Shown here piece after piece: positions 13,308-18,545 of a stretch of DNA of 18,545 bases; position 1 is the stretch's first letter; each line of letters starts with the position of its first letter. Source of the DNA: RGIG1995 sp045587445 (GTDB taxonomy: Bacteria > Bacillota > Clostridia > Oscillospirales > CAG-272); NCBI GenBank assembly GCA_045587445.1, contig JAZNCH010000031.1, forward strand, positions 1 through 18,545, given 5' to 3'. Position numbers and translations under genes: made by a program. The notes under the pieces are model-generated. The model ran no database searches. It was not told where the DNA came from and was given only the letters and a program-made list of their open reading frames with translations.

Positions 13308-14501
13308 ATGAGTGTTGATAACAAAAAAATAAAGATGAAAAATTGGGCAAATATATTATTTGTTTGTATTATGATAATTGTCCTTCTATTAGGTATCATC
13401 AGAACCGTGTTTTTTCCGAAAGACATAAACTATTATGAGAATCGTTACAGCAATAAAATAATTCCCCCAACCCCAAGCTCCGTTTTGGATGTTTCCTTTC
13501 AGAACAGTGTTGAAGATGCCCTGTTAGATCAAATACTAGGAGCTCAAAGGCTAAAAAAAATCTACAACGAGATGACCTCGCTTTTTTCTAATTTCTTGGT
13601 GGCTCCAATCATAGAAAGCAATACCACCAACTACATAAACTATAAAAATGGCACAAAGTTTTTTAGCGGATATTATGTTTATACTCCCTACACCCTTGAA
13701 AGTGTGAGCGAGCAATTCAAAGCAAAAGCGGATAACTATAATTCAATTTTTAAAGCATACCCCGAAATTGATTTTTATACTTATTACATAGAAAAGGACA
13801 CGGACATCAATTTTGAGAATTCCGAGAAGATCAATGCGGATGACTATTTGTTTTCTTTGCTTAATTTACCCAACAGCCAAAAACGATCGTTTGAAATAGA
13901 AAACTTCCAAAAATTTTCTGATTATTTTTATAAAACGGATCACCATTGGAATCACAAAGGCTCCTATTTGGCTTATCGAGATATTGTGGATCTTTTACAG
14001 GGAGAGGGCGATCTGATTGAAAAAGGGAAAGAAGTCTTGATTTCCAAAGAATTTATGGGAAGTAAAGCTGCTACATCGGGTTCAAATATTGTAACAGAGC
14101 CGTTTTATGCATATGAGTTTGATTTTCCGGCGTTTCAAAGTATTAGCGGAGCAACAGAAGGTAATTATGGTTCGCAAGAAACTTCTATTTTGGCTTCTCC
14201 CGTAGATTCGATATCGTACGGCGATTTTTATGGGTCAGATGACGGAGAGATAATATTTAATACAGGAAAAACAGACCGTGATAATATTTTAGTTATTGGC
14301 GAATCTTATGATAATGCCATTCTAAAATTGTTAGCAACGCATTTCAATAAAACCCATTCTATTGACTTGAGAAACTATGCACATTTCAAGGGTAGGCAGT
14401 TTGATTTCCAACAATACGTTGAATCCAATGATATTGACAAGGTTTTATTCATCGGTAACATTGATTTTTACTATTTAAATACATTTGAACTGGAGAACTA
14501 A
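13308..14501 (+). CDS. DHHW/AlgX-like membrane-anchored protein, probable O-acyl transfer partner
   Basis: The 397-residue protein has one N-terminal membrane anchor (about 15-35, WANILFVCIMIIVLLLGII) and a large extracytoplasmic SGNH-like domain. The motif YKTDHHWNHKGSYLAYRDI (around 210-228) is the Asp-His signature of DHHW and AlgJ/AlgX proteins, and VIGESYDNAIL (around 335-345) carries the likely nucleophilic Ser. The family works with MBOAT acyltransferases to move acyl, usually acetyl, groups onto extracellular polysaccharides. The next gene is an MBOAT, 3 nt away. The start at 13308 is preferred because GGAG (13296-13299) is 8 nt upstream; a GTG at 13299 overlaps that site. Polymer and acyl donor are unknown. 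Confidence 0.87.
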   Translation: MSVDNKKIKMKNWANILFVCIMIIVLLLGIIRTVFFPKDINYYENRYSNKIIPPTPSSVLDVSFQNSVEDALLDQILGAQRLKKIYNEMTSLFSNFLVAPIIESNTTNYINYKNGTKFFSGYYVYTPYTLESVSEQFKAKADNYNSIFKAYPEIDFYTYYIEKDTDINFENSEKINADDYLFSLLNLPNSQKRSFEIENFQKFSDYFYKTDHHWNHKGSYLAYRDIVDLLQGEGDLIEKGKEVLISKEFMGSKAATSGSNIVTEPFYAYEFDFPAFQSISGATEGNYGSQETSILASPVDSISYGDFYGSDDGEIIFNTGKTDRDNILVIGESYDNAILKLLATHFNKTHSIDLRNYAHFKGRQFDFQQYVESNDIDKVLFIGNIDFYYLNTFELEN

Positions 14502-14504
14502 TCT

Positions 14505-15905
14505 ATGGTTTTTAGTACTCTCACCTTTTTGTTTGCATTTTTACCGCTTGTTTGCATTTTATATTATGTGATACCAAACCGAACCTATAAAAATGTAATT
14601 CTTTTAATTTTTTCCTTATTGTTTTACAGTTGGGGCGAACCGAAATACATTTTTTTAATGTTAGTCGCATCGTTGATTGCTTATATTGGCGGACTGTTAA
14701 TCAATCAATATGAAAACACAAGTAGATTCAAATTAAAGAAAGCTGTTTTTATTACAACGGTCTTTTTGCTTGTTGCCAATCTTTTTGTTTTTAAGTATTT
14801 AAATTTTACTATAAACAATTTGAATCGTCTATTTAACTGTTCAATCAACATAGGTAAAATAGTATTACCGATCGGCATTAGTTTCTACACATTTCAGATT
14901 CTCTCATATGTGATCGACCTTTATAAAAAAGAAATTACTCTACAAAAGAATTATTTTTATCTAACTCTATATGTATCTTTTTTCCCTCAGCTAATAGCTG
15001 GGCCTATCGTTCGTTATCAAACAATTGAAGATGAAATCAACACAAGAAAAGAAAGTTTCAGGCTTTTCATCTATGGATTGCGGAGATTTATAATCGGTTT
15101 AGCCAAAAAAGTAATCATCGCCAACAGTGTGGGTGCTATCGCTACGCTGATATATTCGGGCGATACGGCAGTCTACGGAACACAGTTTTATTGGTTGGCA
15201 GCCATTTCTTACGCCTTGCAAATATATTTCGATTTTTCCGGATATAGTGATATGGCAATTGGTTTGGGAAAAATGTTTGGATTTAATTTTCTTGAAAACT
15301 TTAATTATCCTTATGTTTCCACTTCCATCACAGAATTTTGGAGAAGATGGCATATTTCGTTGTCTACATGGTTTAGAGATTACATCTATATCCCGCTTGG
15401 CGGCAATAGAGTCAAAAAAATTAGATGGCTGCTTAACATCTTGATCGTTTGGGGCCTTACAGGTCTTTGGCACGGCGCAGAATGGAACTTTATCGCATGG
15501 GGTATATATTATGCTGTGCTACTAATTTTAGAAAAGCTATTTTTGCATAAGCTACTTGATAAGTTGCCAAAATTTCTATGTTGGATTTATACAATGGTAA
15601 TTGTGTTGATCGGTTGGGTTTTGTTTAACCTTACTGAGCCCGCAAAAATCATTCAAGCACTTTTTCAAATGTTTAGTTTTCGTTTTACAAGCACAGAAAC
15701 GGTGATTATGGCCAACACCGATATTGTATATGCATTGTTTTACATCCCGCTTGGTTTGATATGTATGTTACCTTGGAAAAACAGAATCAACATTTCAAAA
15801 ATCCCAGACTGGATCATAAATGCAATTTGTCTTATTCTATTGGCGTTTTGTATTGTATTTATAATTGGATCGACTTATAATCCCTTTATCTATTTTAGAT
15901 TCTAA
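14505..15905 (+). CDS. MBOAT family membrane O-acyltransferase (AlgI/DltB-like)
   Basis: The 466-residue polytopic protein has about eleven hydrophobic segments. It starts VFSTLTFLFAFLPLVCILYY, as is usual for AlgI/PatA-type enzymes. The family core EFWRRWHISLSTWFRDYIYIPLGG contains H283, and the catalytic-histidine motif GLWHGAEWNFIAWG contains H323. Other conserved blocks are LPIGISFYTFQILSYVIDLY, FFPQLIAGPIVRY and YFDFSGYSDMAIGLGKMFGF. It should pass an acyl group from a cytoplasmic donor across the membrane to the DHHW protein encoded just upstream, for O-acylation of a surface polysaccharide. No glycosyltransferase or dlt gene is adjacent, so the module stands alone. GGAG lies in the end of the preceding gene. 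Confidence 0.95.
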   Translation: MVFSTLTFLFAFLPLVCILYYVIPNRTYKNVILLIFSLLFYSWGEPKYIFLMLVASLIAYIGGLLINQYENTSRFKLKKAVFITTVFLLVANLFVFKYLNFTINNLNRLFNCSINIGKIVLPIGISFYTFQILSYVIDLYKKEITLQKNYFYLTLYVSFFPQLIAGPIVRYQTIEDEINTRKESFRLFIYGLRRFIIGLAKKVIIANSVGAIATLIYSGDTAVYGTQFYWLAAISYALQIYFDFSGYSDMAIGLGKMFGFNFLENFNYPYVSTSITEFWRRWHISLSTWFRDYIYIPLGGNRVKKIRWLLNILIVWGLTGLWHGAEWNFIAWGIYYAVLLILEKLFLHKLLDKLPKFLCWIYTMVIVLIGWVLFNLTEPAKIIQALFQMFSFRFTSTETVIMANTDIVYALFYIPLGLICMLPWKNRINISKIPDWIINAICLILLAFCIVFIIGSTYNPFIYFRF

Positions 15906-15911
15906 AGTATA

Positions 15912-15965
15912 AATCTCCTTGTTTTACAGATACTAACAGTACAAATTTGTAAAGCAAGGAGATTA
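15912..15965 (+). terminator. Terminator of the DHHW-MBOAT operon
   Basis: AATCTCCTTGTTTTAC (15912-15927) pairs with GTAAAGCAAGGAGATT (15949-15964) with one mismatch and a loop of about 20 nt. The 3' arm contains the AAGGAGA ribosome binding site of the SpoVT-like remnant that follows, so the repeat element supplies part of this hairpin. A T-run after the stem is poor. Confidence 0.55.
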
Positions 15966-16155
15966 TTCTATATATGAAAGCAACAGGTTATTGTACGTCG
16001 CATAGAGGCGGATGTAATAATAACACATAAGTGAGATAAAGCATTATAAATACTGGGTTTTCGGGCAATTTTTGAAGAAAAATTTTTGATAAAAAATATC
16101 ACATTTTGACCGATACATAACACAAAAGCGAGGGAAATTTCCCCTCGCTTTTGTA
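15955..16155 (+). repeat. Direct repeat copy 1, carrying a frameshifted SpoVT/AbrB-type gene start
   Basis: From AAGGAGATT through a terminal GCGAGGG hairpin this element matches 16672-16861 over about 190 bp with mostly single-base changes and small indels (by eye roughly 80-85 percent identical). The ATG at 15974 opens MKATG and then goes out of frame: GGTTATTGTACG stands where copy 2 has GGAATTGTACG. Only the first residues of a SpoVT-like regulator (MKATGIVRRI) can be recovered. It is non-coding in its present state. Confidence 0.7.
16122..16154 (-). terminator. Terminator of the XRE-type gene within repeat copy 1
   Basis: A perfect 13-bp stem ACAAAAGCGAGGG (16122-16134) with CCCTCGCTTTTGT (16142-16154) and a 7-nt loop lies 3 nt past the stop of the minus-strand gene. 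The same core hairpin ends repeat copy 2 (16837-16861). Confidence 0.8.
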
Positions 16156-16157
16156 GA

Positions 16158-16400
16158 TTATATGACTAATAACTCATCAAATGAAATATTGAATACTTTT
16201 GTAAATGCAATTATTTCAATATCGGTTACAAATCTTTTTCCGCATTCAATACGCTGAATAGCATTTTTGTCAATATCAATACCTACAAGCTGCATTCTGT
16301 CTGCAAGTTCTCTTTGCGATATTTTCATATTCATTCGGTATTGTGCAATTTTCTTTCCGCATACATTATTTAAACCGTCTTTTGTTTTGTTAATAAACAT
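16158..16400 (-). CDS. XRE-family helix-turn-helix regulator, small
   Basis: The 80-residue protein is almost entirely an XRE/Cro-type DNA-binding domain: VCGKKIAQYRMNMKISQRELADRM forms helices 1-2, and GIDIDKNAIQRIECGKRFVTDIEIIAF covers the recognition helix and the following helices, ending FNISFDELLVI. Small stand-alone proteins of this kind are common in Clostridia and usually act as repressors. The start at 16400 is chosen because GGAG (16412-16409) is 8 nt upstream; the ATG at 16421 has none. It is flanked by the two SpoVT-like repeats, and an upstream 23-bp palindrome is its likely operator. No partner toxin or phage gene is adjacent. Confidence 0.87.
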   Translation of the reverse strand: MFINKTKDGLNNVCGKKIAQYRMNMKISQRELADRMQLVGIDIDKNAIQRIECGKRFVTDIEIIAFTKVFNISFDELLVI

Positions 16401-16442
16401 ATTATTTCTCCATTTCGACATTTTGTGCTTGTCAATAAGAAA

Positions 16443-16489
16443 ATTATATGTTAAAATACAAAACGATATGACATTCAGTGAATGTCATA
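16443..16489 (-). promoter_or_regulatory. Promoter with 23-bp palindromic operator of the XRE-type gene
   Basis: On the minus strand TATAAT (16448-16443) is the -10 box. The -35 position is overlapped by a 23-bp palindrome (16467-16489) whose 11-nt arms are TATGACATTCA and TGAATGTCATA around a central G. A palindrome over the -35 site fits repression by the encoded XRE protein. Confidence 0.6.
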
Positions 16490-16522
16490 ATAAAATGTGA
16501 AAATAAAAAAATCTACAGTTTA

Positions 16523-16547
16523 GTCAGTATAATTTTTCATTACTGAC
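16523..16547. repeat. Short inverted repeat upstream of the XRE-type gene
   Basis: GTCAGTA (16523-16529) and TACTGAC (16541-16547) form a 7-bp stem with an 11-nt AT-rich loop. There is no T-run. It may be a secondary binding site or chance. Confidence 0.3.
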
Positions 16548-16579
16548 AAATACTAACATCACGATTTGAAAATTATGTT

Positions 16580-16652
16580 GTAGGGGCTGGCGCCCACGAC
16601 AGCCCGTTCTTGTTTTATGTATGTTTGGGACGTCGAAGGCGCCGTCCCCTAC
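16580..16652. repeat. GC-rich palindromic intergenic repeat
   Basis: GTAGGGGCTGGCGCC (16580-16594) pairs with GGCGCCGTCCCCTAC (16638-16652) with two mismatches around a 43-nt centre. The arms are far more GC-rich than the surrounding DNA. The GTAGGGG...CCCCTAC frame with a GACGTCGAAGGCGCCGTCC arm looks like dispersed palindromic repeats I recall in Oscillospiraceae genomes; copy number cannot be judged here. Confidence 0.6.
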
Positions 16653-16671
16653 GATATATTTGTAATTTGTT

Positions 16672-16861
16672 AAAGGAGAATTTATATATGAAAGCAACAG
16701 GAATTGTACGCCGTATAGAGGCTCGTGTTATAATAACACAAAAGTGCGATAAAGCCTTATAAACACTGGGTTTTAGGGCGATTTTTCAAGAAAAATTTTT
16801 GACGAAGAATAGCACATTTTGACCTATACATATCAAAAGCGAGGGAAATTTCCCCTCGCTT
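16672..16861 (+). repeat. Direct repeat copy 2, carrying a truncated SpoVT/AbrB-type gene start
   Basis: AAGGAGA (16672-16678) precedes an ATG at 16688 that opens MKATGIVRRIEARVIITQKC and stops after 24 codons (TAA 16760-16762). SpoVT and related AbrB-like regulators begin MKATGIVRRIDDLGRVVIP, so this is the N-terminal swapped-hairpin strand with an internal deletion and early stop. The remaining 100 nt match copy 1 and end in the AAGCGAGGG hairpin (16837-16861). It is not a working gene. Confidence 0.7.
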
Positions 16862-17206
16862 CAATAATATTATTTGTGTATAATATAATAGGACAAACAT
16901 CGAAAAAATCGCATAAACACTAGGATTTCCGCTAATTTTTGTTGGGCTCGGATTTGCATAAATTTGAGTGAAAATCTGCTGATTTCGACTTAAAATGCGA
17001 AGGGATGGACGTTTTTTGCTGTTGCATTCGGCTAAAACTAAATATTCAAACTGTTACAAAGCCGGATGAGCTATAGACTTATCCGTTTATTTAAACTTGC
17101 TTTTTAAGCAGATATATATGGATGAATTCTCGCACTGAATTCCACTTCAATTTGCACTGTGGAATTTACAAAGTTGATTTTTTTATGGACTTATCCTTCT
17201 AAAGAC
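16862..17206. other. Intergenic stretch with small inverted repeats and a possible third repeat fragment
   Basis: No gene is seen in these 345 nt. CATAAACACTAGGATTTCCG (16912-16931) resembles TATAAACACTGGGTTTTAGG of repeat copy 2 and may be a degenerate third piece. CGGATGAG/CTTATCCG (17062-17085, one mismatch) and AATTCCAC/GTGGAATT (about 17139-17167) can form hairpins. None has a convincing T-run or reading frame. Confidence 0.4.
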
Positions 17207-17235
17207 TTGACGAAATAAGAAAAGCGTGCTATAAT
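17207..17235 (+). promoter_or_regulatory. Promoter of the V-type ATPase operon
   Basis: TTGACG (17207-17212) is followed after exactly 17 nt by TATAAT (17230-17235), predicting a start near 17242 and a leader of about 105 nt before the subunit E gene. Confidence 0.85.
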
Positions 17236-17266
17236 ACAAAAAACTAAATAATAATAACATTTAATG

Positions 17267-17308
17267 GATCCAGCTGTCTGCAGAGGAAGCCGGATCTTTT
17301 TGCTTTTT
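17267..17308 (+). terminator. Leader hairpin with T-run upstream of the V-type ATPase genes (possible attenuator)
   Basis: GATCCAGCT (17267-17275) pairs with AGCCGGATC (17288-17296) with one mismatch around a 12-nt GTCTGCAGAGGA loop. It is followed by TTTTTGCTTTTT. It lies between a strong promoter and the first gene with no other gene inside, so it looks like a conditional terminator or riboswitch-like platform. The ligand is unknown. Confidence 0.6.
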
Positions 17309-17346
17309 AGCAGTAAATATATTTAAATATAAAAGGAGACAGAATC

Positions 17347-17955
17347 ATGGAAGTTCAACTTCAGGAGCTTATTGAACAGATCAAGAAGGATTGTGTTGAA
17401 ACCGCTGAAGCAGAAGCTAAGGCTATCGTTGAAGCGGCAAAGTCAGATGCCGAAAAGATTATTGCCGATGCACAGGCGCAGGCAGATAAGATCTTAGCCG
17501 GTGCAAAAGCTGAAACAGAGCGAATGACCAGATCGAGCGAGGATGCTATTCGTCAAGCAGGCCGTAATCTGTTGATCTCTTTCAGAGAAAGTGTAACAAG
17601 AGAGCTTGAAGCCATCGTTAACGAAAATGTTACTGCCATATATTCTTCGGATGCGTTTGCGGGGCTGATCGTCAGCATTGTTGAAAATTGGGCAAACAAG
17701 CCGGATGCAGAAGATATCGCAGTGATTTTGAATACTCAAGACCTTAATAAGTTGGAAGAAACCTTACTGGCAGCACTTAAAGAAAAAATGTTAAAGGGTA
17801 TCACTTTGAAGGCGAATGATAATTTTGACGGTGGATTCCGCATCGCTGTCAATGACGGCAGCGCATATTACGATTATTCGGCAGAGGCAGTTGTGGATAT
17901 GCTTTCAAATTATCTTAGCCCTAAGGTTACCGAGCTTTTGAAAGAGGCGAAGTAA
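17347..17955 (+). CDS. atpE: V-type ATP synthase/ATPase subunit E
   Basis: The 202-residue protein is a peripheral-stalk subunit linking the catalytic V1 head to the membrane sector. The N-terminal half (to about residue 85) is a long charged helix rich in Ala, Glu and Lys (AEAEAKAIVEAAKSDAEKII, AQADKILAGAKAETERM). The C-terminal half is the globular domain, with the family-like GITLKANDNFDGGFRIAVNDGSAYYDYSAEAV block. AAAGGAGA lies 9 nt before the ATG. As first gene of the operon it is followed by DUF2764 and subunit A, an order seen in spirochaete/Bacteroidetes-type and some Clostridia V-ATPase clusters. The complex pumps H+ or Na+; which ion cannot be told from this subunit. Confidence 0.92.
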   Translation: MEVQLQELIEQIKKDCVETAEAEAKAIVEAAKSDAEKIIADAQAQADKILAGAKAETERMTRSSEDAIRQAGRNLLISFRESVTRELEAIVNENVTAIYSSDAFAGLIVSIVENWANKPDAEDIAVILNTQDLNKLEETLLAALKEKMLKGITLKANDNFDGGFRIAVNDGSAYYDYSAEAVVDMLSNYLSPKVTELLKEAK

Positions 17956-17960
17956 TAACT

Positions 17961-18518
17961 ATGGCTGAATATTATTTAATATCGCAGTTACCGTCTTTGG
18001 ATGGGATAAGTGAAAATACTCCGCTTCCGATTACCGAAGAACGATTTGCAGAGCTTTGCAACCGTTTTTTAGGAAAAAGGGCGCAGGAAATGCTGAGTAA
18101 GCTTACCCTATCACCTCCCAAAAACAGCGAGAACTCCGGCTCTGCATTGATTGATGCCTGGAACGAAAGCGAAAGAAACCTTCGATTTGCTCTTGGTAAA
18201 GTTCGGGCAGAGAAAATGAAGAAAATTTTCGATACGGAGAACAGAGCTTTTCCTGTGGAATATATTAAGGTGGCAGGTACAGCAACAGAAATCGCAAATC
18301 CAATGGAAGCAGAAAAATATCTAAACAGTTACCGTTTGGAAATCTTGGAAACGCTAAGGCCTATGGATAGTTTCTCTGAGGATTATATTTTCTATTACGG
18401 ACTAAAATTAAAATTGCTTCTTCGCATAAGGCAGTTTGATACAAAGAGCGGAGAAAAAGCATACAAAAATATATACGACTCCATTTTAAATGGAGATAGG
18501 TTGGAGGCAAAACAATGA
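17961..18518 (+). CDS. V-ATPase-associated DUF2764 family protein
   Basis: The 185-residue soluble protein begins MAEYYLISQLPSLDGISENT, the typical DUF2764 opening (YYxLxxQLPxL), and continues with ITEERFAELCNRFL and the ENSGSALIDAWNESERNLRFALGKVRAEK helix. The family sits almost exclusively between V-ATPase subunit E and A genes and is thought to take the place of a V1 stalk subunit such as C or F, but its role is not established. It starts 5 nt after the subunit E stop, and its stop overlaps the subunit A start (ATGA), implying translational coupling and stoichiometric synthesis. Confidence 0.88.
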   Translation: MAEYYLISQLPSLDGISENTPLPITEERFAELCNRFLGKRAQEMLSKLTLSPPKNSENSGSALIDAWNESERNLRFALGKVRAEKMKKIFDTENRAFPVEYIKVAGTATEIANPMEAEKYLNSYRLEILETLRPMDSFSEDYIFYYGLKLKLLLRIRQFDTKSGEKAYKNIYDSILNGDRLEAKQ

Positions 18519-18545
18519 CCGAAAATAAAGGAAAGGTAGTAAGCA
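18515..18545 (+). CDS. atpA: V-type ATPase catalytic subunit A, first codons only
   Basis: ATG at 18515 overlaps the DUF2764 stop, with GGAGG at 18503-18507. The ten visible residues MTENKGKVVS match the usual opening of subunit A, where a short tail leads into the GKVVSVNG beta strand. The assignment also rests on gene order. The rest lies outside the window. Confidence 0.75.
   Translation, partial: MTENKGKVVS

Noticed and set aside
15955..16861. CRISPR array or tandem repeat array
   Set aside because: There are only two diverged long copies about 700 bp apart with a gene between them; no short regular repeats or spacers occur anywhere in the window.
17139..17167. T-box riboswitch suggested by a TGTGGAATT stretch
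   Set aside because: The AATTCCAC/GTGGAATT hairpin lacks the conserved T-box antiterminator sequence and specifier structure, and it lies upstream of the V-ATPase promoter rather than in a leader.

Overview
The window is AT-rich DNA with strong AGGAG-type ribosome binding sites, TTGACA/TATAAT promoters and compact operons. The genes present (tandem glycine riboswitch with a sodium:alanine symporter, a DUF4317 protein, an ECF S component, a V-type ATPase operon, a SpoVT-like remnant) point to an anaerobic Gram-positive Bacillota, most likely a Clostridia/Oscillospirales gut-type organism. That placement is inference from gene content; there is no rRNA here.

Bases 1-7340 are mostly on the minus strand and hold housekeeping and transport genes. 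They are: a partial membrane-anchored protein; a glycine-riboswitch-controlled sodium:alanine/glycine symporter; an ECF vitamin transporter S component that diverges from a MocR/PdxR-type regulator lacking its C-terminal end; an RlmA-type 23S rRNA methyltransferase; a DUF4317 protein; and NH3-dependent NAD synthetase (nadE). Nearly every unit ends in a clear hairpin terminator.

Bases 7590-12750 are on the plus strand. A lipoprotein comes first, followed by the most interesting block. This is a two-gene operon (small two-helix membrane protein plus small charged helical protein) followed by a four-gene operon (OmpR-type response regulator, histidine kinase, multi-pass membrane protein, and a paralogue of the first small membrane protein). 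Three promoters, two before the first operon and one before the second, carry copies of AACATT or a close variant spaced exactly 11 bp apart, with the last copy 7 nt before the -10 box and no recognisable -35 box. I infer that the response regulator activates both its own operon and the upstream pair, forming one self-amplifying, possibly envelope-stress, module.

Bases 12750-16870 are a patchwork that looks acquired or decaying. It has a transposase orfA remnant with several stops, a DHHW/AlgX-like protein with an MBOAT O-acyltransferase (probably cell-surface polysaccharide O-acylation), two diverged copies of a roughly 190-bp element containing a broken SpoVT/AbrB start, a small XRE-type repressor lying between those copies with a palindromic operator, and a GC-rich palindromic repeat.

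From 17207 a V-type ATPase operon begins: promoter, a leader hairpin with a T-run (possible attenuator or riboswitch platform), subunit E, the V-ATPase-associated DUF2764 protein, and the first codons of catalytic subunit A, which runs off the window.
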